In this document: piece by piece, positions 26,518-33,946 of the stretch
How positions within the stretch are numbered: position 1 is the first letter of the stretch
Layout of the letters: each line of letters starts with the position of its first letter
Assembly (NCBI GenBank): GCA_036679405.1
Contig: JAVBVZ010000004.1
Coordinates: 186,001-250,000 of the forward strand
Length of the DNA stretch: 64,000 nt
Origin: JAEYKI01 sp036679405
Lineage (GTDB): Bacteria; Bacillota; Clostridia; Christensenellales; Christensenellaceae
Reading direction: 5' to 3'
The notes under the pieces: generated by a model
The model's input: only the letters and a program-made list of their open reading frames with translations
Told to the model about the DNA's origin: nothing
Databases searched by the model: none
Position numbers and translations under genes: made by a program

Positions 26518-27098
26518 GGCAAAGTGAGAAATCAAGAAAAACAACTGAAACGGATATCCGTTTGAAGCTGAATCTGGACGGAAAAGGCATATATGATATT
26601 TCTACGAAGATTGGTTTTTTTGATCATATGCTGGAGTTGTTTTCTAAGCATTCCCAAATGGATTTAACACTTTCCTGCGATGGAGATGTCCATGTTGATG
26701 AGCATCATACGGTGGAGGATTGCGGCATCACTTTAGGGCTGGCTATTTCTGAGGCTCTTGGAAACAAAGAAAAAATAAACCGATACTCCACACAGTTTGT
26801 TCCAATGGACGAAACGCTGGTAATGGTAAACCTTGATATCAGTGGGAGACCATATTTTATGTACGATGCCGAGTTTCAAACCAAAGGCGCAGGGGATTTT
26901 GATGCGCAGTGGTGTGAAGAGTTTTTTCGGGCCCTTGCGATGAATGCCGGGTTTACACTCCATATCAGTATGTTGTATGGAGAAAATACTCACCACATTA
27001 TTGAGGCGATTTTTAAAGCGGTGGCACGCGCTGTTCGGGAAGCAGTCTCAATTGATCCAACTCTGGAAGGAATACTTTCTACAAAGGGTGTCTTATGA
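26514..27098 (+). CDS. hisB: Imidazoleglycerol-phosphate dehydratase
   Basis: Mn-dependent dehydration of imidazole glycerol phosphate to imidazole acetol phosphate. This is the monofunctional 194-residue form without a histidinol-phosphatase domain. The three His-rich metal segments are present: FFDHMLELFSKH, DEHHTVEDCGI and ENTHHIIEAIFKA. It overlaps hisD and hisH by four bases each. Confidence 0.96.
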   Translation: MRQSEKSRKTTETDIRLKLNLDGKGIYDISTKIGFFDHMLELFSKHSQMDLTLSCDGDVHVDEHHTVEDCGITLGLAISEALGNKEKINRYSTQFVPMDETLVMVNLDISGRPYFMYDAEFQTKGAGDFDAQWCEEFFRALAMNAGFTLHISMLYGENTHHIIEAIFKAVARAVREAVSIDPTLEGILSTKGVL

Positions 27099-27697
27099 TA
27101 GCAATTGTTGACTATGGAATGGGAAATCTTCGCAGCGTTCAAAAGGCTTTTGAAATTCAGGGATTTGATGCGCGGATTACAAGCAATAAAAACTTAATAC
27201 GCGACGCTTCACATATCGTCTTGCCGGGAGTGGGGGCAATCGCGGATGCAATGTACAATTTGGGTAAAGCAGGGCTCACAGGAGCGTTGATATCGGAAGT
27301 AAAAGGGGGCAAGCCCTTTTTGGGGATTTGCCTTGGAATGCAGATGCTGTTTGAAAAAAGCCATGAAGACGGATTGCATGATTGTCTTGGCCTTATTCCG
27401 GGGGAAGTTGTTCCCTTTAATATCGATTTATGGGTTCCTCATATAGGCTGGAACAGTTTGGAAATACAAGATGATACTATATTAGGTAACCCCGGGCAAG
27501 AAACATATGTTTATTTTGTCCATTCGTATCATGGCGTATGTAATGATAAAGAAGATATAGCTGCTATGACAAATTACGGATACAGATTTGTGAGCGCCGT
27601 ACGGCACGACAATGTTTTTGGCGTACAGTTCCATCCCGAAAAAAGCGGCGATGTCGGACTTGAAATTTTGAATAAATTTGGAGGAATCAATATATGA
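27095..27697 (+). CDS. hisH: Imidazole glycerol phosphate synthase, glutaminase subunit
   Basis: Class I glutamine amidotransferase that feeds ammonia to HisF. The catalytic triad is visible: the nucleophile Cys in FLGICLGMQMLFE, and His and Glu in GVQFHPEKS. 200 residues is normal. It begins MIAIVDYGMGNLRSV, the typical N-terminus, and overlaps hisB and hisA by four bases. Confidence 0.96.
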   Translation: MIAIVDYGMGNLRSVQKAFEIQGFDARITSNKNLIRDASHIVLPGVGAIADAMYNLGKAGLTGALISEVKGGKPFLGICLGMQMLFEKSHEDGLHDCLGLIPGEVVPFNIDLWVPHIGWNSLEIQDDTILGNPGQETYVYFVHSYHGVCNDKEDIAAMTNYGYRFVSAVRHDNVFGVQFHPEKSGDVGLEILNKFGGINI

Positions 27698-28407
27698 AAA
27701 TTTATCCCGCTATCGATATTAAGGCAGGAAGCTGCGTGCGTCTGCAAAAAGGCGAACGCGAAAAATGCACGGATTACGGCGATCCGGTAGAAATGGCAAA
27801 AAAATGGGAATCTGAAGGGGCACAATATTTACATTTAGTGGATTTGGACGGTGCCTTTGAAGGAAAATTTATTAATCAGGATATCGTGAGGCGGATTGTT
27901 GAATCTGTTAAAATCCCCGTACAGATGGGCGGCGGTATCCGTACGGAACAGGATATTGAAGACCGCTTGGATAAAATGGGAATCTCAAGAGTTATTTTAG
28001 GCACTGTTATCCATACGCAGCCGGATCTCCTGAAGTGGGCATTGAATCGTTATTCGGATAGGATAGCCGTTGCCATTGATGCAAAAGATGGAAAAGTGTG
28101 TATCAGCGGATGGGTCGAAAGTGTAGAAGAAGATCCTGTTGCTCTTGCTGTACGTATGAAAGATGCAGGGGTAAAAAACATCATTTTTACCGATGTATCC
28201 CGTGACGGCATGATGACAGGCCCCAATATTGATCGGACTGCCGAAATGGTCAAGAAAACATGGATCAATATTATTGCCTCAGGCGGTATTAGCACATTAG
28301 ATGATATCGTTGCGGTGCGTGGTACAGGGGCTTGTGGAGTTATTTTAGGAAAATCGCTTTATTCGGGCGCTTTTTCGCTCAAAGAAGCAATGATTACGGG
28401 GAAATAA
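27694..28407 (+). CDS. hisA: ProFAR isomerase (HisA)
   Basis: Amadori isomerase converting ProFAR to PRFAR. It is a 237-residue TIM barrel beginning MKIYPAIDIKAGSCVRL, with the catalytic Asp pair in AIDIKAG and FTDVSRDGMMTGPN, and phosphate-binding GGGIRT and ASGGIS loops. It shares ancestry with hisF downstream, from which it is separated by three bases. Confidence 0.96.
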   Translation: MKIYPAIDIKAGSCVRLQKGEREKCTDYGDPVEMAKKWESEGAQYLHLVDLDGAFEGKFINQDIVRRIVESVKIPVQMGGGIRTEQDIEDRLDKMGISRVILGTVIHTQPDLLKWALNRYSDRIAVAIDAKDGKVCISGWVESVEEDPVALAVRMKDAGVKNIIFTDVSRDGMMTGPNIDRTAEMVKKTWINIIASGGISTLDDIVAVRGTGACGVILGKSLYSGAFSLKEAMITGK

Positions 28408-28410
28408 TAT

Positions 28411-29169
28411 ATGCTGACAAGAAGGATCATTCCTTGCCTGGACGTTCATGCCGGCCGTGTGGTGAAAGGTATTAATTTTGTTAACCTAAAAGATGCAGGA
28501 GACCCGGTAGAAGTTGCAAAGGCTTATAATGCAGAAGGCGCGGATGAGCTTGTATTTTTAGATATTACAGCCTCGGCGCATGAGAGAAATATTATGCTGG
28601 ATGTTGTTTCTAAGACAGCCGAGCAGGTTTTCATACCGCTTACAGTGGGTGGAGGAATCCGCAGCGTTGAGGATTTCAGAAAAATCCTTAAATGTGGCGC
28701 AGATAAAATTTCCATCAACTCTTCGGCGATAAAGGATCCGGATCTTATTACAAATGCGGCCCGCCGGTTCGGAAGTCAGTGTGTAGTTTGCGCGATTGAC
28801 GCGAAGCGGACCCGTGAAGGCAAGTTTGAAGTTTACCTTAACGGGGGCCGAGTGAACACCGGGATAGATGCGATTGAGTGGGCACAGGAGGCCGTCCGTC
28901 GGGGTGCAGGAGAACTCCTTCTTACCAGTATGGACACCGATGGAACAAAAGCCGGATATGATATTGAACTAACCTCTCTGGTGACCGAACGGGTAAAAGT
29001 TCCTGTAATTGCCTCTGGTGGCGCGGGAAAACTCAAGCATTTTTCCGATGTCATTCAGGAAGCAAACGCCAGTGCGGTTCTGGCGGCTTCTTTGTTTCAC
29101 TACAAGGAACTGAAAATATCAGAAGTAAAAGAATATCTCCGCTCACAGGGAATTGCTGTGCGCATATAA
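28411..29169 (+). CDS. hisF: Imidazole glycerol phosphate synthase, cyclase subunit
   Basis: Cyclase that uses HisH-derived ammonia to make imidazole glycerol phosphate and AICAR. It is a 252-residue TIM barrel beginning MLTRRIIPCLDVHAGRVVKG. Catalytic Asp residues lie in CLDVHAG and TSMDTDGTKAGYD, and GGGIRSVED and ASGGAGKLKHF are phosphate loops. Confidence 0.96.
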   Translation: MLTRRIIPCLDVHAGRVVKGINFVNLKDAGDPVEVAKAYNAEGADELVFLDITASAHERNIMLDVVSKTAEQVFIPLTVGGGIRSVEDFRKILKCGADKISINSSAIKDPDLITNAARRFGSQCVVCAIDAKRTREGKFEVYLNGGRVNTGIDAIEWAQEAVRRGAGELLLTSMDTDGTKAGYDIELTSLVTERVKVPVIASGGAGKLKHFSDVIQEANASAVLAASLFHYKELKISEVKEYLRSQGIAVRI

Positions 29170-29187
29170 CAAAAGGAGCATAAACGA

Positions 29188-29820
29188 ATGGACACACAGG
29201 CGTTGATAAAAGAAATAAAATTTGACGAAAAGGGCTTGGTACCGGCAATCGCGCAGAGTGCAGAAACCGGCGCTGTTTTAATGCAGGCCTACATGAATGC
29301 GGAAGCGGTTCAAACAACGATTGAAACGGGCTACGCACATTATTATTCCAGAAGCCGAAATAAATTATGGAAAAAAGGAGAGCAATCTGGAAATACGCAA
29401 AAGATTGTTGATTTTTCGCTTGACTGTGACATGGATTCCGTGCTGCTTCGTGTAAGCCAGTTGGGCCCGGCTTGTCATACGGGAGAATATTCCTGTTTTC
29501 ATAATGAAGTCGTACAGTTTAAAAAACCTATCTGTGAAAACAGCTCAATGCTGGAAGAACTGTATGCTATTGTTTGTGAAAGAAGAGCGAATCCGAAAGA
29601 AGGTTCTTATACCAACTACCTTTTTGACAAAGGAATCGATAAGATTTTAAAAAAAGTAGGAGAAGAAACTGCGGAAGTTATTATTGCTTCAAAAAATCCC
29701 GGTACGGATGAGCTTCGCTATGAAGCGGCAGATCTTTTGTATCATTTAACGGTTTTGTTTTGTGAAAAAGGCCTCACACCGGGTGAAGTTTTTGACGAAC
29801 TCAGAAATCGCCATAAATAG
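29188..29820 (+). CDS. hisIE: Phosphoribosyl-AMP cyclohydrolase/phosphoribosyl-ATP pyrophosphatase
   Basis: Bifunctional enzyme for steps two and three of histidine synthesis. The HisI domain (about residues 1-110) has the SRSRNKLWKKGEQSGN motif and the zinc/Mg ligands in DCDMDSVLL and GPACHTGEYSCF; the HisE domain (about 115-210) has KKVGEETAEVIIASKN and the RYEAADLLYHL segment. It is the last gene of the operon. No aminotransferase (hisC) or histidinol phosphatase gene follows. Confidence 0.95.
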   Translation: MDTQALIKEIKFDEKGLVPAIAQSAETGAVLMQAYMNAEAVQTTIETGYAHYYSRSRNKLWKKGEQSGNTQKIVDFSLDCDMDSVLLRVSQLGPACHTGEYSCFHNEVVQFKKPICENSSMLEELYAIVCERRANPKEGSYTNYLFDKGIDKILKKVGEETAEVIIASKNPGTDELRYEAADLLYHLTVLFCEKGLTPGEVFDELRNRHK

Positions 29821-29930
29821 TCAGCAAAATTCTTTTTTATTTTGAAGTTTTTACAGATAAAAAAGTGTTTAAAATCTCGTAAATTGAAGATATTTGCAAG
29901 CATATTGAGATAAACAAGGCATAAACCCTC

Positions 29931-29959
29931 TTGACAGTTCGCTTCAACTGTTATATCAT
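29931..29959 (+). promoter_or_regulatory. Promoter of the Val-Gly-Cys tRNA operon
   Basis: Perfect -35 TTGACA (29931-29936), 17-base spacer, -10 TATCAT (29954-29959). It lies 34 bases before the first tRNA, in the 173-base gap after hisIE. No clear terminator for the his operon is seen in that gap. Confidence 0.8.
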
Positions 29960-29993
29960 AATATTCGCGTCATCAAAGGGCGCATGTGTGTGG

Positions 29994-30069
29994 GGGAGCA
30001 TAGCTCAGCTGGGAGAGCATCTGCCTTACAAGCAGAGGGTCACAGGTTCGAGCCCTGTTGCTCCCACCA
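29994..30069 (+). tRNA. tRNA-Val (TAC)
   Basis: Complete cloverleaf with acceptor stem GGGAGCA/TGCTCCC, anticodon TAC in CCTTACAAG, T-loop GGTTCGAGCC and encoded CCA end (30067-30069). Confidence 0.95.
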
Positions 30070-30092
30070 TTAACATTATATTTAAATGCCGT

Positions 30093-30167
30093 GCGGGAGT
30101 GACTCAGTGGTAGAGTGTCGCCTTGCCAAGGCGAATGTCGCGAGTTCGAATCTCGTCTTCCGCTCCA
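30093..30167 (+). tRNA. tRNA-Gly (GCC)
   Basis: Acceptor stem GCGGGAG/CTTCCGC (one G-T pair), anticodon GCC in CCTTGCCAAGG, T-loop AGTTCGAATC, encoded CCA. Confidence 0.95.
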
Positions 30168-30242
30168 ACAGTCAGATGAATACTGACACAATTTAGGCCC
30201 TCTCGGTGTTTTAAAGCTGTGAGGGCTCATCAAATCAAACAC

Positions 30243-30316
30243 GGCGCCATAGCCAAGTGGTAAGGCAGAGGCCTGCAAAGCCTTTACCCCCAGTTCAAGT
30301 CTGGGTGGCGCCTCCA
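30243..30316 (+). tRNA. tRNA-Cys (GCA)
   Basis: Acceptor stem GGCGCCA/TGGCGCC, anticodon GCA in CCTGCAAAG, T-arm CAGTTCAAGTCTG, encoded CCA. The 75-base spacer from tRNA-Gly contains a further imperfect hairpin (GCCCTC...GAGGGC). Confidence 0.95.
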
Positions 30317-30317
30317 T

Positions 30318-30349
30318 AAAACCGCACCGGATAACCGGTGCGGTTTTTA
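30318..30349 (+). terminator. Terminator of the tRNA operon
   Basis: Strong stem AAACCGCACCGG/CCGGTGCGGTTT around ATAA (30319-30346), followed by Ts, directly after tRNA-Cys. Confidence 0.9.
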
Positions 30350-30465
30350 TTGTATATTTTTGAATTATCCCGATAGATTTAATCTATATACTGTGATAAA
30401 CTTTATGTGAAACATTTTTGTGGCGTATACCGCCTAAAATTCCACTACAAAAGAAGGTGTTTAAG

Positions 30466-31401
30466 ATGCCGCTGGATCCTCAGGTTCAGAAAGTGCTCAA
30501 ACAATCAAAGGCGAACGGGCCTGCTGCTTTTAACTGGATGGATTACTTAAAAGCACGTGAAATGCTGGACAATATGTTCCTATATCATGATGCGCCTCCG
30601 ATTGTTGCCTGCGTTGAAGACCATCAAATTCCATGCCCTTGGGGAAATCTTGGGATACGCCTGTATGTTCCGGAAGGAAACGGCCCATTTCCGGCGCTTG
30701 TCTTTTATCACGGCGGAGGATGGGTTACAAATAATATTGAAACGCACGATTCGGTTTGCAGGCATATTGCGCGTTTTTCCTCTTGTGTGGTTGTATCTGT
30801 AGAATACCGTCGGCCACCCGAATATAAATTTCCTGCACCAATTGAAGATGCATATACGGCGATGCAGTGGGTTTTTGATAATGCAAAAAGTCTGAATATA
30901 GATTCGGGCCGTATTGCCGTAGGCGGCGACAGCTCGGGTGGCAATATGGCTGCTGTTATCTGTATGCTCAGTCGTGATCGCGGTGGGCCGGACATAAAAT
31001 ATCAACTGCTGATTTATCCTGTTCTGGACTATTATTTGCCCGGAACCAAAACATATGAAGCATTCGGTTCAGGGTATATTTTGGATCGAGATCTTTTGAT
31101 CTGGTGTTGGAACCACTATCTGCACTCGAATGAAAATATTAATAATCCCTACATATGCCCGTTACGCGCAGATTCATTTTCTCGCTTGCCGCCGGCTCTC
31201 ATTATTACGGCAGAATACGACCCTCTACGGGAAGAGGATGAACGCTACGCCGAGAAACTGAAAAAAGACGCGGTTCCCGTCAAAATTATTCAATACAAAG
31301 GAATGGTCCATGGATTTATTCTGCATTGGCGGGTATACGACAAAGCAATGGAGTGCCTTCGTGAGATTGGAAAAAAGCTCAAACTTGCTCTTGAAAAATA
31401 A
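30466..31401 (+). CDS. Alpha/beta hydrolase, HSL-type (GDSxG/HGGG) esterase
   Basis: Carboxylesterase of the hormone-sensitive lipase (family IV) group. The oxyanion motif HGGGW starts at His82, the nucleophile Ser156 is in GDSSGG, and Asp252 (EYDPLRE) and His282 (VHGF) complete the triad. It has 311 residues, no signal peptide and is probably cytoplasmic. Start is ATG 30466, six bases after AAGGTG; a longer frame opening at TTG 30418 lacks a ribosome site. It stands alone between the tRNA operon and the trehalose genes, with its own terminator. The natural ester is unknown. Confidence 0.88.
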   Translation: MPLDPQVQKVLKQSKANGPAAFNWMDYLKAREMLDNMFLYHDAPPIVACVEDHQIPCPWGNLGIRLYVPEGNGPFPALVFYHGGGWVTNNIETHDSVCRHIARFSSCVVVSVEYRRPPEYKFPAPIEDAYTAMQWVFDNAKSLNIDSGRIAVGGDSSGGNMAAVICMLSRDRGGPDIKYQLLIYPVLDYYLPGTKTYEAFGSGYILDRDLLIWCWNHYLHSNENINNPYICPLRADSFSRLPPALIITAEYDPLREEDERYAEKLKKDAVPVKIIQYKGMVHGFILHWRVYDKAMECLREIGKKLKLALEK

Positions 31402-31430
31402 AATATGCAAGTAAAGACACAACAAAAATG

Positions 31431-31458
31431 CCGTCATTATTTTATGTCGGTTTTTTTT
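31431..31458 (+). terminator. Terminator of the esterase gene
   Basis: Stem CCGTCAT/ATGTCGG with one T-T mismatch (31431-31437 with 31444-31450), followed by eight Ts. Confidence 0.7.
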
Positions 31459-31577
31459 GTTACGTATAATCTTTTGCCTTCCGCGCAGAGCAAACAAGGT
31501 GCGTTTAAAGTGAAAATATTTTTCAGGTAAAATAAGACTTTATATTGATCAAAATGAATGGACTTCAAAGTGCCTTT

Positions 31578-31606
31578 TTGAAAGTGAATCTTATGTATGC
31601 TATAAT
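31578..31606 (+). promoter_or_regulatory. Promoter of the trehalose operon
   Basis: -35 TTGAAA (31578-31583), exact 17-base spacer, perfect -10 TATAAT (31601-31606). Confidence 0.8.
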
Positions 31607-31734
31607 AAAAACATGATTTTATTAACAATTCGAAAGAACATATGGAAAGCAGGGCAATACTTTTCTTTTTTTGGCGCTTTTACCGCCAAGGAGAATGAAT
31701 CGGAAAATTATTGGAGGGAGGGTGACAGGCAACA

Positions 31735-33921
31735 ATGAGTAAGATAATTTTTATTTCAAATCGTTTGCCCGTGACGGTAAGCAAAACTGACGATCAATTA
31801 GATTACAATAAAAGCATTGGCGGACTTGCTACCGGCCTCAAAAGCTACCATGAGCAGTCGAATAGTATCTGGGCCGGATGGCCGGGAATCACGGATGAAG
31901 ACCTGACCGACAGTGAAAAGAAGAATATAAAGAAAAAATTAAAGGCAGACTTTCAATGTCTCCCGGTTTTTTTGACAGATCAAGAGGTCAATCAATATTA
32001 CTTCGGATTTTGCAATAATACAATCTGGCCGCTTTTTCATTATTTTACTTTTAAAACCGAATATAATGAGACAACTTGGGAAGCTTATAAAAGTGTAAAT
32101 CAAAAATTTTTTGAAGAAATCACACCCATCATTGGGGAGACGGATACGGTCTGGATACATGATTACCAGCTTATGCTTCTTCCGCAAATGATTAAAGAAA
32201 AGTTCCCTAAAACAAGCGTTGGGTTCTTTTTACATATCCCTTTTCCTTCATATGAGATATTCCGTTTACTGGTTTGGCGTGAAGAACTGCTTCTGGGTGT
32301 TTTAGGGGCGGATTTAATAGGATTCCATACTTATGATTATGTGCGCCATTTCCTTAGCAGTGCGAGGCGCCTGTTGGGTCTGGAACACAACCTAAATAAA
32401 TTGATTTACGAGGATCGGTATATTCAGGTTGACGCTTTTCCAATGGGCATTGATTACGATCGCTTTTCAGGAAAAATTGATACGGAAGATTTTAAAAAAG
32501 AATACAATGAGCTTGCCGATAATAAAAACGGAACAAAAATGATTCTTTCTATAGATCGGCTTGATTATACCAAAGGGATTCCGCAACGTTTGAGGGCATT
32601 TGAGCAGTTTTTAGAAATGAACCCCGAATACACGGGGAAAGTAAGGTTGAACCTGATTGTTGCCCCCTCCAGAACCGAGGTGGATTCCTACGACGAATTA
32701 TTAAGGGAAATCAAAGAACTTGTCAGCGAAATAAATGGAAAGTACGGTACGGTGCACTGGATGCCTGTATGGTTCTTTTTTCAAACTTTTTCGCAAGAAA
32801 GTCTGATTGCTTTTTACCGAAATGCCGACATGTTGCTGGTTACGCCACTTCGCGACGGGATGAATTTAGTGGCAAAAGAATATACGGCTGCACGTACGGA
32901 TTATCTGGGCATGGTTGTTATCAGCGAAACCGCCGGCGCGGCCAGTGAAATGGGAGAAGCCATTGTGGTAAACGCAAATGATTCTCTGGCAATTGCACGT
33001 GGAATCAAAGAAGCACTGGATATGCCTGCGGAAGAGAAAGTGGCCATTAACAAAATTATCCATAAACGTCTCAAAAGGTATAATGTTGAATTCTGGGCGG
33101 GTGAATTTTTAAATGCATTGCATCGTACAACTATTAATTCAGTTACAATCAGTCCACAAATCAGCATAGAAAAAAATCTTGGACATCTTGAGGCAGCCTA
33201 TAAACATTCCAATAAACGTGTATTGTTTTTGGATTATGACGGAACGCTGGTCGGTTTTAAATCAACTCCCGAACAGGCCAAGCCGGACGAAGAATTGAAA
33301 ACATTATTGCGCGCGTTGGTAAATGATCCCAAAAACTCTGTAGTGATCATCTCTGGCCGAGACCGCTATACCCTGGATAAGTGGTTGGGGGAGATCCCGT
33401 TGCATTTTTTTGCGTCTCACGGCTTGTGGATGCGCCATCCCGGCGAAAAATGGCATATGACGGTCCAGCTTGATAATGCATGGAAAAAGTCGATTGCGCA
33501 TATGCTTGAATTATATACTGTGCATATGCCCGGATCGCTTATCGAAGAAAAAGATTATTCGCTTGCTTTTCACTATCGGCAATGTGAGCCTGATATGACG
33601 GCATTTAAGATTAACGAGCTTAAGGTAGCGCTTATGTCTATGACCGAATCCATGAGCCTGGAAATACAGGAAGGGAATAAGGTTTTGGAGATCAAGGATA
33701 ATCGTGTCAAAAAAGGCTATGGCGCGACACAATTTTTACAAAATCAGAATTTTGATTTTATTTTGGGCGTGGGAGATGATTTTACGGATGAAGATTTGTT
33801 TGCCTCTCTTCCTAAAAGTGCATTTACCATTAAGATTGGTGCAGGAAATTCCGCCGCCAGATATAATATCAAATCTTGGAAAGCTATGCGGACACTATTG
33901 CAAAAGCTTCTGAATACTTAA
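31735..33921 (+). CDS. Bifunctional trehalose-6-phosphate synthase/phosphatase
   Basis: Makes trehalose from UDP-glucose (or related donor) and glucose 6-phosphate. Residues 1 to about 465 are a GT20 synthase (OtsA-like): IGGLATGL near the N-terminus, WIHDYQLMLLP, RLDYTKGIPQRL and TPLRDGMNLVAKEY. Residues about 490-728 are an HAD-type trehalose-6-phosphate phosphatase (OtsB-like) with the nucleophile motif LDYDGTLVGF near residue 500, SGRDRYTL, and GDDFTDEDLF. The 728-residue fusion is known in Bacteroidetes, some clostridia and eukaryotes. It is followed by a GH65 phosphorylase and a beta-phosphoglucomutase, apparently in one unit. Confidence 0.93.
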   Translation: MSKIIFISNRLPVTVSKTDDQLDYNKSIGGLATGLKSYHEQSNSIWAGWPGITDEDLTDSEKKNIKKKLKADFQCLPVFLTDQEVNQYYFGFCNNTIWPLFHYFTFKTEYNETTWEAYKSVNQKFFEEITPIIGETDTVWIHDYQLMLLPQMIKEKFPKTSVGFFLHIPFPSYEIFRLLVWREELLLGVLGADLIGFHTYDYVRHFLSSARRLLGLEHNLNKLIYEDRYIQVDAFPMGIDYDRFSGKIDTEDFKKEYNELADNKNGTKMILSIDRLDYTKGIPQRLRAFEQFLEMNPEYTGKVRLNLIVAPSRTEVDSYDELLREIKELVSEINGKYGTVHWMPVWFFFQTFSQESLIAFYRNADMLLVTPLRDGMNLVAKEYTAARTDYLGMVVISETAGAASEMGEAIVVNANDSLAIARGIKEALDMPAEEKVAINKIIHKRLKRYNVEFWAGEFLNALHRTTINSVTISPQISIEKNLGHLEAAYKHSNKRVLFLDYDGTLVGFKSTPEQAKPDEELKTLLRALVNDPKNSVVIISGRDRYTLDKWLGEIPLHFFASHGLWMRHPGEKWHMTVQLDNAWKKSIAHMLELYTVHMPGSLIEEKDYSLAFHYRQCEPDMTAFKINELKVALMSMTESMSLEIQEGNKVLEIKDNRVKKGYGATQFLQNQNFDFILGVGDDFTDEDLFASLPKSAFTIKIGAGNSAARYNIKSWKAMRTLLQKLLNT

Positions 33922-33946
33922 ATAATAATTATAAAGGTTGAAACAC

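Larger units (their letters stand above)
31402..31734 (+). other. 333-base intergenic region before the trehalose genes
   Basis: Holds the terminator of the esterase gene (31431-31458), the promoter of the trehalose genes (31578-31606), and a leader of about 120 bases containing a perfect 6-bp hairpin TTGGCG/CGCCAA (31671-31689) shortly before the ribosome site GGAGGGAGGG. No further gene is seen. Confidence 0.7.
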
